Assembly: GCA_937959275.1 (NCBI GenBank)
Contig: CALGLU010000006.1
Location: 1 to 64,000, forward strand
Direction of reading: 5' to 3'
Length of the DNA: 64,000 nt
DNA from: an uncultured Saprospiraceae bacterium
GTDB lineage: Bacteria; Bacteroidota; Bacteroidia; Chitinophagales; Saprospiraceae
Shown here in pieces: positions 44,847 through 54,707 of this stretch. Every line of letters begins with the position of its first letter. Within the stretch, counting starts at the first letter, position 1. The translations under genes and the position numbers were made by a program. The notes under the pieces were generated by a model, which was not told where the DNA came from, ran no database searches, and was given only the letters and a program-made list of their open reading frames with translations.

Positions 44847-47800
44847 ATGCCACATCTAACCTCATTCAAACGGATACTCCTTTTCATCAGCCTCAGTTTA
44901 GTAATTAATTACAACCCGCAGCAGCTATGCGCACAAAGCACCCACGTGCAAGCAGTCACCGATGCCGTCAAAGGACTACCCCTACGCTCCATAGGCCCTG
45001 CGCTGATGGGCGGACGCATTGCAGATATAGCAGTCAGTCCCAGTGACCCAAGCACGTGGTATGTCGCAGCAGGCTCTGGCAACCTATGGAAAACAACGAA
45101 TAGCGGCATCACCTGGACACCGGTGTTTGATCATCAACCATCCTACTCTATCGGTACCATCGCCATCGATCCACACCAAACAGATCATGTCTGGGTTGGC
45201 ACTGGAGAGAACGTCAGCGGTCGACACGTCGGTTGGGGTGATGGCATCTATCTGAGCAAAGACGCTGGGAAGAGTTGGCAGCAGATGGGCCTAGACAAAT
45301 CAGAGCACATCGGCAAGATTTTAATTGATCCAAGACAGAGCAATACAGTCTTCGTCGCTGCTGAGGGACCACTGTGGTCTGCCGGTGGTGATCGAGGTGT
45401 GTACAAGACAAGCGACGGCGGCCAAACATGGACGCAGGTGCTGTCGATCGATGAAGACACAGGTGTCACGGATCTAGAATTTGATCCATCTAATCCTGAT
45501 GTGCTGTATGCCGCCGCGTATCAGCGCCGACGGCAGACCTGGGCGCTATTGGCAGGTGGACCCCAATCTGGTATTTATAAATCAACGGACAATGGCGACA
45601 CCTGGCGTGAAGTCACGGCTGGACTGCCGCAAGGTGATATAGGTAAAATTGGGCTCGCGGTGACACCAGCAGATCCTAATCTCGTCTATGCGACCATCGA
45701 AGCGAATGACGACGAAAAAGGATTTTACAAGTCTACCGATAAAGGCGAAAGCTGGCAAAAACAGAACAGCTATATCTCTGGTGGCACTGGCCCACACTAT
45801 TATCAAGAAATCGAAGTGTCCCCAACAGATCCAAATTTGATCTATCAATGCGATGTCTTTTTTCATATATCAAGAGATGGCGGCAAGACCTTTGACTATC
45901 TCGGCACTGGCCGCGAAAAGCACAGTGACAATCATGCGCTTTGGATTGACCCCAACAACGGTAAGCACTTGATCGCTGGCACAGATGCAGGTCTCTATGA
46001 AAGCTTTGATCAAGGCAGCAAATGGCGACATTTTCCCAATCTGCCCATTTCACAATTTTATAAACTAGGGCTTGATAACACAGCACCATTTTATAATATC
46101 ATCGGCGGCGCCCAAGATCTCGGCACCTTGATTGGCCCAGCCCGCACCATGAATGCCGAGGGCATCCGCAGTCAAGATTGGTATGTGCCCTTAGGCGCGG
46201 ATGGCTATGATTCTCACTTTGACCCAACAGATCCCAACATAGCCTACATGGAGATCCAACAAGGACTCTTGCATCGCTATGATAAGCGCAGCGAAGAGGT
46301 CTTGAATATCCAACCGCAAGCTGGACCCAATGATCCACCTGAACGATGGAATTGGGATAGCCCGATTCAGATCAGTCATCATGATAACAAGCGGCTCTAT
46401 TTCGGATCGCAACGCTTGTGGCGCAGTGACGATAGAGGCAACTCTTGGACTGCCATCAGTGGCGACTTAACGACGAATACGAATCGGTATGAATTAGAAA
46501 CCTTATCTCGTGTGTGGAGTGTGGATGCACTGTATGACAATGGTGCCATGTCCAAGTACGCCACCTTGACCTCTATCGCAGAGTCGCCACTTGTGGATGG
46601 CTTACTGTATACTGGCTCTGACGATGGTCTGATCAATGTCAGTGAAAACGATGGAGCTGACTGGCGACAAAGTGCTGCTCTCCCGGGCGTGTCTGAGCGT
46701 TCTTTCATCAATGATTTAGAACCATCACAGCACGACGAAAACACAGTGTTCGCCATTGCAGATGCACACAAATTTGGCACGTATAAACCCTATATTTTTA
46801 TCAGTACAAATCGAGCTAAGTCCTGGCAATCCATCTCTGGAGATTTGCCGGATGGCACCATCGTCTGGATGATCAAACAGGATCCTGTAGATGCGAATCT
46901 ATTGTTCATTGGGACAGAATTTGGCCTGTACTTTTCATACAACAAAGGGACGAATTGGATAGCCCTCAAGTCTGGTGTACCGACGATTCCCTTTCGTGAC
47001 ATCGAGCTGCATCCGCGTGATGGCGATTTAGTTGGTGCTAGCTTTGGGCGTGGATTTTATGTGCTTGATGATTATACCGCATTGAGAGACATCAGCCGAG
47101 CTGTCGAAGCAAAACAGAACACCTTATTCTCCGTCAGAGATGCTTGGTGGTATGTGCCTCATGTACCTATGCAAGCCAAAGGTATGCCGACACTAGGCTC
47201 TTCCAATTATGTGGCGGACAACCCTGACTATGGGGCGATATTTACCTACTACATCAGCGAGCTAGCTAAGACTAAAAAGCAAATCCGTCAAGACGCTGAA
47301 AAAGAAAATCGCAAGCAACAAAAAGACGTCTCCTTTCCAGGCTATGAAGAACTGCGAGCGGAGTCAAATGAAACATCACCACAAGTCTTGCTTTTAGTGA
47401 GTTATGCAGCTGGCACGCCCGTGAGATGGATAGAAGGTGCTAGCGGCAAAGGCATACAGCGCACGTCCTGGGACCTACGATTGCCAGCACCAAATCCGAT
47501 CAGATTAAGCCAGCCTGCCTTTAAGCCACCTTGGGCTGGCGATGCCAAAGGGCCCTACGCTGGCATCGGCACGTACTCTGTACAATTATATGTTGAACAC
47601 AATGGAGCCTTACAAGCACAAGGAGAACCACAGTCATTTGAAGTAAAGGCTGTACCAACCATGGAGACAAATGTCGATCTAACCGCCGTCGCCGCGTTTC
47701 AAAAAGAGACCAGCGAACTCAGTCGCCAAGTCTCTACCGCTGGTGGTCAACTATCCGAAGCTGGAGAACGATTACGGTTCATCAAAGCAGCGTTAAAACA

Positions 47801-48131
47801 GACAGCTCAAGTGACAGAAGATCACTACAAACAATGGACCGCACTCAGCGAATCGCTATCAGACTTGCGCATGCGCCTATGGGGTGATCCCACTCGGCAA
47901 AAACTAAGTGAGTCTACCAGCCCGTCCATCAGCGGTCGAGTTGGACAAGTCGCCTATGGCCATTGGGATACCCGGCAAGCACCGACGCAGACCTTTCGCG
48001 ATAATATAGCATTGGCAACTTCAGCATTCGCCACATTCGATGTTGATCTTGCTAGCTATCTTCAACAGTTAGCACAGTATGAAGAGGCATTAGAAAAGAT
48101 TGGGGCGCCGTATACACGAGGTCGGCAGTAG
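44847..48131 (+). CDS. secreted BNR/VPS10 (sortilin-like) protein, paralogue
   Basis: The 1094-residue protein has a signal peptide ending near LCAQ and many Asp-box repeats (KTTNSGITW, LSKDAGKSW, KTSDGGQTW, KSTDNGDTW, RSDDRGNSW). The layout is the same as in the protein at 10582-13749: a long propeller, FGRGFYVLDD, then a beta domain and a helical C-terminus. It differs in GC-rich codon use from many neighbours. Despite glycosidase-type names in databases, no catalytic residues can be assigned. Confidence 0.8.
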   Translation: MPHLTSFKRILLFISLSLVINYNPQQLCAQSTHVQAVTDAVKGLPLRSIGPALMGGRIADIAVSPSDPSTWYVAAGSGNLWKTTNSGITWTPVFDHQPSYSIGTIAIDPHQTDHVWVGTGENVSGRHVGWGDGIYLSKDAGKSWQQMGLDKSEHIGKILIDPRQSNTVFVAAEGPLWSAGGDRGVYKTSDGGQTWTQVLSIDEDTGVTDLEFDPSNPDVLYAAAYQRRRQTWALLAGGPQSGIYKSTDNGDTWREVTAGLPQGDIGKIGLAVTPADPNLVYATIEANDDEKGFYKSTDKGESWQKQNSYISGGTGPHYYQEIEVSPTDPNLIYQCDVFFHISRDGGKTFDYLGTGREKHSDNHALWIDPNNGKHLIAGTDAGLYESFDQGSKWRHFPNLPISQFYKLGLDNTAPFYNIIGGAQDLGTLIGPARTMNAEGIRSQDWYVPLGADGYDSHFDPTDPNIAYMEIQQGLLHRYDKRSEEVLNIQPQAGPNDPPERWNWDSPIQISHHDNKRLYFGSQRLWRSDDRGNSWTAISGDLTTNTNRYELETLSRVWSVDALYDNGAMSKYATLTSIAESPLVDGLLYTGSDDGLINVSENDGADWRQSAALPGVSERSFINDLEPSQHDENTVFAIADAHKFGTYKPYIFISTNRAKSWQSISGDLPDGTIVWMIKQDPVDANLLFIGTEFGLYFSYNKGTNWIALKSGVPTIPFRDIELHPRDGDLVGASFGRGFYVLDDYTALRDISRAVEAKQNTLFSVRDAWWYVPHVPMQAKGMPTLGSSNYVADNPDYGAIFTYYISELAKTKKQIRQDAEKENRKQQKDVSFPGYEELRAESNETSPQVLLLVSYAAGTPVRWIEGASGKGIQRTSWDLRLPAPNPIRLSQPAFKPPWAGDAKGPYAGIGTYSVQLYVEHNGALQAQGEPQSFEVKAVPTMETNVDLTAVAAFQKETSELSRQVSTAGGQLSEAGERLRFIKAALKQTAQVTEDHYKQWTALSESLSDLRMRLWGDPTRQKLSESTSPSISGRVGQVAYGHWDTRQAPTQTFRDNIALATSAFATFDVDLASYLQQLAQYEEALEKIGAPYTRGRQ

Positions 48132-48742
48132 TTGGTGTTGTTGTCTGTAAGTTTCCAGCCTAAGGCTGACGGGTAAATAATAAAAAATGAAAATGACTAT
48201 CTACTGGTTAATTCAAAAATCTTTTGTTATTATTTTTGAGCAAAAGGGCTCCCGCCCCAATGCCGTTTAGTTAAGGAAATAGAAGCGCTGAAAGTGCGAC
48301 ATTATTGTAGCGCGGTACGAAGTGCCGCGTGGAATGGTTAAAGAAAGTCTCCAATTGGCGGAATTTTTGGTAAAAATCATGACAATTGGATTTTCAAATG
48401 ATAATACCTCGACCACTAACTAAACGACATTGAGTCATGACGCAGTTTGGTTTCATTATGAAAATATAAGGGATTAAAGTGCGTTTTTTGTTGCGCGATA
48501 CGAAGTAGCGCGTGGGAAGGGTAGATAACATCTCCATCTGGACAGTTGTTTTGGTAAAAATTATGACAAATGAGTTTCCAATTGAAATTGAGAAAATTAA
48601 AGTCACCTCACCAAAACACTATGCAAATGGCTAATGATTCGAGACCCATCATTACTATTTTTGTTTAGCATATATCCCTACTTTTAGAACTATATGACAA
48701 CAATTCCGTTACTTTGTTTTTAGATAGTTTTAAAAATAATAC
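48132..48742. repeat. gene-free region with paired REP-like hairpins
   Basis: Two related hairpins occur: CGCGGTAC GAA GTGCCGCG (48311-48329) and CGCGATAC GAA GTAGCGCG (48494-48512). They are 183 bp apart. Each is followed by a shared tail with TGGTAAAAAT and ATGACAA. A diverged third copy of the tail lies near 51470-51530. CAGCCTAAGGCTG (48159-48171) is another short palindrome. No gene is evident. Confidence 0.7.
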
Positions 48743-49339
48743 ATGGGTTATAAGAAAGTAGAGTCGTATGATCAGGAGTCAACTGACCAACTCAAAGAAA
48801 GGTACTCTAAGATATTAGATTTAGTCGGAGAAGATAAGACAAGAGAAGGTTTGGTGAAAACACCTGAGCGTGCATCAAAAGCTATGCAATTTCTAACACA
48901 AGGTTACGATCAAGATCCGAAGGAAATCCTAAGATCTGCTCTGTTTAAGGAAGATTATAATGAAATGGTTATCGTAAAGGATATTGAATTATATTCATTA
49001 TGTGAGCACCATATATTACCATTTTTTGGTAAAGCTCATGTAGCCTATATTCCAAATGGGTATATCGTTGGTTTGAGTAAAATACCGAGAGTAGTGGATG
49101 CATATGCGCGCCGCTTACAAGTGCAAGAGCGCTTGACTCACGAAATAGTCGATGCTATTCAAGATACGCTTAACCCTCATGGCGTGGCTGTCGTGGTTGA
49201 GGCAGCTCATATGTGTATGATGATGCGCGGCGTGCAAAAACAGAATTCTGTAACGACAACATCAGCCTTTACAGGAGAATTTAAAAACGTAGAATCAAGA
49301 ACAGAGTTCCTGAATTTAATTGGAACAAGATTAAGATAG
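48743..49339 (+). CDS. folE: GTP cyclohydrolase I
   Basis: The 198-residue enzyme shows the zinc ligands Cys87 and His90 in LCEHHILPF and Cys158 in HMCMMMRG. It also has the family blocks [22 protein letters not shown] and [10 protein letters not shown]. It converts GTP to dihydroneopterin triphosphate, the first step of folate and pterin synthesis. Length and start fit the family. It lies 29 bp before fabD and may be co-transcribed. Confidence 0.95.
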   Translation: MGYKKVESYDQESTDQLKERYSKILDLVGEDKTREGLVKTPERASKAMQFLTQGYDQDPKEILRSALFKEDYNEMVIVKDIELYSLCEHHILPFFGKAHVAYIPNGYIVGLSKIPRVVDAYARRLQVQERLTHEIVDAIQDTLNPHGVAVVVEAAHMCMMMRGVQKQNSVTTTSAFTGEFKNVESRTEFLNLIGTRLR

Positions 49340-49368
49340 CAATAAGGAATTTTAGATAGAATAAGGAT

Positions 49369-50250
49369 ATGAAAGCTGCACTTTTTCCAGGACAAGGATC
49401 TCAATTTATAGGTATGGGCTTAGCCTTGTACAATGACAAGCCACAGGCTAAGGGTATTTTTGAAAAAGCCAATGACATTATAGGATTTGACTTGACTCAA
49501 ATCATGCACGAAGGCCCAGAAGAATCTCTAAAGCAAACGAACATTACTCAGCCTGCAGTCTTTGTTCATTCACTGGCTGCCTTGGAGGCCAATAGAGACG
49601 CCATCAGTTTTGATGCAGTCGCTGGTCATTCATTAGGTGAAATTTCAGCATTAGTAGCTGCAGAATGCATCTCTTTTGAGCAGGGTTTGCTGCTTGTAAA
49701 AGAGCGAGCCGATTCGATGCAGGACGCCTGTGAGAAAACAGAAGGCACAATGGCCGCCATTTTAGGACTCGAAGACTGGGTCGTAGAGAAAGTATGTGAA
49801 GAGATTTCCGAAGTAGTGGTAGCGGCTAATTTTAATTGTCCAGGTCAATTAGTGATCAGCGGTTCCATCTCAGGAGTTGAGCAAGCAGTCGAACAGCTAA
49901 AAGAAAAAGGAGCGAGAAGAGCATTAATCCTAAATGTGCGAGGCGCTTTCCATTCTGAATTAATGAAGCCTGCAGGAGACAGACTCAAAGCACAAATTGA
50001 AAAGACACAATTTTCTGCTCCCAAGGTTCCTATCTATCAAAATGTTAATGCTACGGCACATACCGATCCAGAGGTCATTAAAGAAAATCTGTTGGTGCAA
50101 CTGACATCTCCCGTCAAGTGGACTCAATCTATGCAGGCCATGATTGATAATGGCATCAATTCTTTCACCGAATTTGGTGGCAATGGAAAGACTCTAACTG
50201 GATTTGTTAGGAGAATCTCTAAGGAATTTGAGACAGCCTCTTTTAATTAA
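49369..50250 (+). CDS. fabD: malonyl-CoA:ACP transacylase
   Basis: The 293-residue protein has FPGQGSQFIGMG at the N-terminus, the catalytic Ser88 in AGHSLGEISAL, an Arg in KERADSMQ and a His in RGAFHSELMKPA. FabD loads malonyl groups onto acyl carrier protein for fatty acid synthesis. It ends 30 bp from the convergent bestrophin gene. Confidence 0.95.
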   Translation: MKAALFPGQGSQFIGMGLALYNDKPQAKGIFEKANDIIGFDLTQIMHEGPEESLKQTNITQPAVFVHSLAALEANRDAISFDAVAGHSLGEISALVAAECISFEQGLLLVKERADSMQDACEKTEGTMAAILGLEDWVVEKVCEEISEVVVAANFNCPGQLVISGSISGVEQAVEQLKEKGARRALILNVRGAFHSELMKPAGDRLKAQIEKTQFSAPKVPIYQNVNATAHTDPEVIKENLLVQLTSPVKWTQSMQAMIDNGINSFTEFGGNGKTLTGFVRRISKEFETASFN

Positions 50251-50279
50251 GATGTCGCTCTTGATCTTTGAATCAACGG

Positions 50280-51302
50280 TTACATTAAAACCCCATTTAC
50301 AGCCTCTACCTTCGGCGGCAAATCAGTCTCGCCCAACATCTCCCGCAAATCAATTTCAATCGTTCGACACAAGGCTGTCATCGGGACATCATTGATGAAG
50401 TTTTCAAAAGGATCTTCACTATTATCGCCAACTAACTCCATCGTCAAAAATACCCAAGCGACAATCATATAAAACGGCACTGTCAACCAGATGAAATTAT
50501 GTCCCATATCGTGAAATTCACCAACTAAACCAAACGGCATCAATAAGATGAAAATCCATACGAAGACCGAACTGAAGTAAGAGTATTGTCTAGGTAAAGG
50601 CGTGTTCTTTATCCGTTCACATTTGCCTTGAAGGTTGTAAAATTCTTCAAGGCTATGCATTAACTTCATATGTCGAAAATCGTCAATAAGACCCACTTTG
50701 AATAGATGTTTGCAATCTTCACCTTGTGCCCTTACAATGTGTGTCGCAGTATTTTTTTTACTTTCTATCATATGTATTTCAGTTGAGCATGATAAGAAGG
50801 GCGCAACATCTTGATCCCAATCTTCTCCGCCAGGCTTACCTTGAAACATCTTTTTGTTTGCTCCCTTTGTCTCGCTAATACTATGGTTTGCTGGCACACG
50901 CAGCTGCAATCTCAAGGCATTAATCCAGGCAATCTGGCGATAGGTGAGCCTGTGTTGAATCGTATGTAGCTCTTCGTCACTCACTGATTCCTTAGCATGC
51001 AAATCTGAGACATAGCTCATCACTTGATTCCCCCATGTCCGACTATAATTAACGATCCCGCCCCAAATCTTACGACCTTCCCAAAATCGATCATAGGATT
51101 GATTATTCTTAAAACCCAAGTAAAAAGCAACAGCAATACCAATCGTACTAATCGGCATAAATGGTATCCCTATATTGATATCAAGGTGCTCTAAATAATG
51201 ATAGGTAAAAACAATGGCACTACCATAAATCATAAAGAACAATAGATTCTTCCAAGCAAAACTGACTATGATTTTCCAATGGATCTTACGATATACATAC
51301 AT
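50280..51302 (-). CDS. bestrophin-family anion channel
   Basis: The 340-residue protein matches the bacterial bestrophin/UPF0187 family. It has two N-terminal membrane segments, then GFKNNQSYDRFWEGRKIWGGIVNYSR, and later hydrophobic segments (FVWIFILLMPFGLVGEF). A conserved C-terminal EDPFENFINDVPM block follows. Family members form pentameric ion channels in the inner membrane. It converges with fabD and is otherwise alone. Confidence 0.88.
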   Translation of the reverse strand: MYVYRKIHWKIIVSFAWKNLLFFMIYGSAIVFTYHYLEHLDINIGIPFMPISTIGIAVAFYLGFKNNQSYDRFWEGRKIWGGIVNYSRTWGNQVMSYVSDLHAKESVSDEELHTIQHRLTYRQIAWINALRLQLRVPANHSISETKGANKKMFQGKPGGEDWDQDVAPFLSCSTEIHMIESKKNTATHIVRAQGEDCKHLFKVGLIDDFRHMKLMHSLEEFYNLQGKCERIKNTPLPRQYSYFSSVFVWIFILLMPFGLVGEFHDMGHNFIWLTVPFYMIVAWVFLTMELVGDNSEDPFENFINDVPMTALCRTIEIDLREMLGETDLPPKVEAVNGVLM

Positions 51303-51626
51303 GTAGAAGTTTGTTTAGTGGTGATGTCATAAAGCTATAATAAGATATTAGAATTCTATATGATGTAGCAAATCTTTCCTTTGATTCATGTGATAGTTAA
51401 GATAAAATCAGAACATAAAGTTGAAGAACGCCGGTTGGTGTGACACGATTGTAGCCGTGAGTCATAACGGAATGGAAAACGCAAATCAGCTATTCATTTG
51501 GCAAGGTTTTTCGTAAAATCATGACAAATTTATTTTGAGCTTAATGTTTTTTAAAATGCAGCAAGGTTTCGTACAAAAGTTAAGCCCAAATAGAATGTCA
51601 AAAAAAATAGCTGTATTTTTGCCACT
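51303..51626. other. gene-free region
   Basis: This AT-rich spacer between divergent genes carries a diverged copy of the 48.3-kb repeat tail near 51440-51530. TATTTTTG at 51614-51621 fits the -7 promoter box five bases before the algH/yqgE-type start codon. Nothing else is recognised. Confidence 0.6.
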
Positions 51627-52193
51627 ATGAACCCCAAGGGAGTAAAATTGGAAAGAGGAGTGATTTTGGTGTCAGAGCCCTTTATGCTCGACCCAAACTT
51701 CAGGAGGTCTGTCGTAGTCCTATGTGATTATACCAAGGATGAAGGCACAGTTGGGTTTATACTCAATAAGCCAATTGATATGGGGGTAAACGAGTTAATC
51801 GCTGATTTTCCAGATTTCGATACCCACATTCATTATGGCGGTCCAGTTGCCACAGATACCATACATTATATCCATAGAGCTGGAGATATTTTGGATGAAA
51901 GCATTAAAATTGGTGACGGTATCTACTGGGGTGGTAGTTTTGAGAAGCTAAAATTTCTAATCACCGCAGAGCTCATTAAACCCAAAGACATCCGCTTCTA
52001 TATTGGTTATTCTGGATGGTCCGCAGGACAACTTGAAGATGAAATGGAAATCGGATCATGGGTATTAGAAGATGCTGATCCCAATTACATTTTCAATCTC
52101 AAGCATGATAAATTGTGGAGTCAGACATTGATTAACAAAGGGAACACATTCAGTGTCATCTCTCAAATGCCAGATAGCTTTAACCTCAACTAA
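51627..52193 (+). CDS. YqgE/AlgH family protein
   Basis: The 188-residue protein matches the YqgE/AlgH family (GVILVSEPFMLDPNFRRSVVVLCDYTKDEGTVGFILNKP, then HYGGPV, and GYSGWSAGQLEDEM). The family is widespread and its role is not settled, in spite of the transcription-factor name AlgH. The stop shares bases with the ABC-F start (TAATG), so the pair is translationally coupled. Confidence 0.92.
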   Translation: MNPKGVKLERGVILVSEPFMLDPNFRRSVVVLCDYTKDEGTVGFILNKPIDMGVNELIADFPDFDTHIHYGGPVATDTIHYIHRAGDILDESIKIGDGIYWGGSFEKLKFLITAELIKPKDIRFYIGYSGWSAGQLEDEMEIGSWVLEDADPNYIFNLKHDKLWSQTLINKGNTFSVISQMPDSFNLN

Positions 52194-54115
52194 TGATTCA
52201 CCTTAAGAATGTAACTTTTGGTTTTGGAGACAGAACCATATTTGATAATTTGAATTTTGCCATAAAGGGAAAAGACAAAATAGGATTGATCGGACGCAAT
52301 GGTGCTGGCAAGTCGACTTTGTTTAAGTTGATCACAAAAGACTATGAACTCCGAGAAGGGACAATTGAGATCCCCAAAGGCTATAGTATCGCACACTTAC
52401 GGCAAGAACGCTTGTCCAAAGAAGATAATCGAATCATTGATGTCGTTGTATCTTCACAGGCTCATCTTTTTGCCATAGAAGATGAGATTACTGCTGTACA
52501 AAAAGAACTGAACGAACGAACGGATTATGAGTCAGATGCCTATATGGATTTGGTCACCAAGATGACGGAGCTTAACGATCAAGTGATGTATGTCAATCCC
52601 AATGAGGTCCGAGCCAAGGCAGAGCAGCTGCTCAAAGGGCTTGGCTTTAAGCAGGATGAATTGACAAATAATATCAATACGTTTTCTGGAGGATGGCAGA
52701 TGAGGGTAGAGCTAGCCAGTATTTTACTAGAAACACCTGATTTATTATTGCTGGATGAGCCCACAAATTATCTCGATATAGAATCCATCATTTGGTTTGA
52801 ATCCTACCTGAAGGACTACCCGGGCTCTTTTGTGATTATCTCGCATGACAGGGATTTTCTGGATAACACGACAAAGAAAACGGTTGAACTCTTAACCTCA
52901 AAACTGCATGTATACAATCATTCTTACAGTCAAGCGCAAATAGAGCGCGTCGAGCGAATAGAACTATTGAGATCAGCGTATGTCAATCAGCAAAAGGTCA
53001 TCGAGCAAAAGGAGCGCACAATTACTCGCTTTAAGGCCAAAGCCACAAAAACCTCCATGGCGCAATCTATGGAAAAGCAATTGGCAAAAATGGAGCGAGT
53101 AGAATTTGAGGAAGAGTCAACGGCTACTATGAAGATTCGCTTTTTGGAACCACCTCGCTCTGCAGGGATTGTTGTCAAGACAGATCGCCTAGGCAAAGCG
53201 TATGATGCCAAGCAAGTATTTCAAGGCATCGATCTAGAGATGTTGCGAGGAGAGAAGATCGCGCTCGTCGGTCAAAATGGGCAAGGAAAGTCAACTTTGG
53301 TCAAAATCATTACTGACAAAGTTGAGGCAACTGCAGGTACAATGGAGATTGGGGCCAATGTAGAATTAGGTATTTTTTATCAAGACCAGACAACCATGCT
53401 AGATGAAAGCATGACTGTAGAAGAGACACTAGCAGATGGCTGTCCTGCAGAACTCCGATCAAAACTGCGTAGCATACTAGGTAGCTTTCTGTTTTCTGGA
53501 GAAGATGTAGACAAGAAGGTGAAGGTCCTGTCAGGAGGCGAAAAGACACGGCTTTGCCTTGCGAGATTGCTGCTGAGACCTTACAATTTCATCATCTTGG
53601 ATGAGCCGACTAACCACTTGGATATGGCAGCTAAAACCGTGCTGCAGCAAGCCTTAAATGCTTATGAAGGTACCTTGTTAGTCGTATCACACGATAGGTT
53701 CTTCCTCAGGAATCTGACAGAAAAAACACTAGAATTACGTGATGGGAAGTTACATACCTATCTGGGCGACATAGATTATTTCCTACAAAAAAGAAATGCT
53801 GATAACTTTAGAGAAGTCGAGCTTCGAACAAAAGAAAAAAAGACAGTTCAACCAGCAGAAGAAGCACCCAAAGAAATAGACCACGAAAAATTGAAAGATC
53901 TGCAAAAGAAAATCAATTATGTCGAACGTGATATGAAGAAGATAGAAGAGAAAATCACTGGTTTAGAAACAGATATGGGTGCAGCTGATTTCTACACAAG
54001 TGATAGAAAAGATAGCATTCTAGAGCAGCATACGGAGTTTAAACGTAAACTCAGTGAACTAAATGCGAAATGGGATGTCTTAGCAGAGGAGATATTGGTT
54101 GTTGAAGATAACTGA
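52193..54115 (+). CDS. ABC-F family ATPase
   Basis: The 640-residue soluble protein has two ABC ATPase cassettes. The first has Walker A GRNGAGKST near residue 34 and LLLDEPTNYLD. The second has GQNGQGKST, the signature LSGGEKTRLCLARLL, and ILDEPTNHLD. A helical linker lies between them and a coiled-coil tail follows. There are no membrane segments, so it acts on ribosomes like other ABC-F (Uup/EttA-like) factors. It overlaps the algH/yqgE-type gene by one base. Confidence 0.92.
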   Translation: MIHLKNVTFGFGDRTIFDNLNFAIKGKDKIGLIGRNGAGKSTLFKLITKDYELREGTIEIPKGYSIAHLRQERLSKEDNRIIDVVVSSQAHLFAIEDEITAVQKELNERTDYESDAYMDLVTKMTELNDQVMYVNPNEVRAKAEQLLKGLGFKQDELTNNINTFSGGWQMRVELASILLETPDLLLLDEPTNYLDIESIIWFESYLKDYPGSFVIISHDRDFLDNTTKKTVELLTSKLHVYNHSYSQAQIERVERIELLRSAYVNQQKVIEQKERTITRFKAKATKTSMAQSMEKQLAKMERVEFEEESTATMKIRFLEPPRSAGIVVKTDRLGKAYDAKQVFQGIDLEMLRGEKIALVGQNGQGKSTLVKIITDKVEATAGTMEIGANVELGIFYQDQTTMLDESMTVEETLADGCPAELRSKLRSILGSFLFSGEDVDKKVKVLSGGEKTRLCLARLLLRPYNFIILDEPTNHLDMAAKTVLQQALNAYEGTLLVVSHDRFFLRNLTEKTLELRDGKLHTYLGDIDYFLQKRNADNFREVELRTKEKKTVQPAEEAPKEIDHEKLKDLQKKINYVERDMKKIEEKITGLETDMGAADFYTSDRKDSILEQHTEFKRKLSELNAKWDVLAEEILVVEDN

Positions 54116-54272
54116 ACAGAAGCAAAGAAATCGATCCGGAGCCACAATATGTAGTTGTTTTTTTAAGGTCTTCAATTTTATATCGAAGCACTACATGAGA
54201 AATCCATATTGTAGTGCCAACGTAGTCAATTTGAAATAAACACAAAACATATAAAATTCATATATTTATAAC

Positions 54273-54698
54273 ATGAGTGTATTAGATTTTGCCAGAGTTG
54301 TCATATATCGCTTTCACGAACGAGGATTAGAAGTCTTCCTCGTCAACTCAGACATCCAAAATGATCCAGATGTATGGAAAATCCCGAAAGCGCAATTGGA
54401 AAATCTTAAAAAATGCGAAGATTGCATCGAATTAGATCCTGTGACTGATAGCAATGGCCATATCCACCAAACTGTCGCTGTCCCCGGTGACTGGCATGAT
54501 ATCCCGTCGATCAGAGGGATGATCAAGCATGATATCAAGCTCGCTAAAGAGACACTAAAAGAAGTTGTTCCTGGTATAGAAAAAGGTACATTCTTTGCAG
54601 TCAAGGAGGCCGTCAAACACACGATGCCTGAGGAGTATAAAGCACTCAAAGAATTAAAAGAGATCCTGTTTGATCGCAATTTGGTAAAAAATATTTGA
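54273..54698 (+). CDS. NUDIX-like protein lacking a clear catalytic box
   Basis: The 141-residue protein resembles the start of NUDIX hydrolases in ARVVIYRFHERGLEVFLVN and DVWKIPKAQ. I cannot find the full GX5EX7REUXEEXGU box, so it may be a non-catalytic member. It is followed after 9 bp by purC, which suggests co-expression with purine synthesis. Confidence 0.6.
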   Translation: MSVLDFARVVIYRFHERGLEVFLVNSDIQNDPDVWKIPKAQLENLKKCEDCIELDPVTDSNGHIHQTVAVPGDWHDIPSIRGMIKHDIKLAKETLKEVVPGIEKGTFFAVKEAVKHTMPEEYKALKELKEILFDRNLVKNI

Positions 54699-54707
54699 GG
54701 CACTCAC

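Noticed and set aside
48394-48606. 70-codon minus-strand frame
   Set aside because: It overlaps the REP-like hairpin repeats and has no support as a gene.
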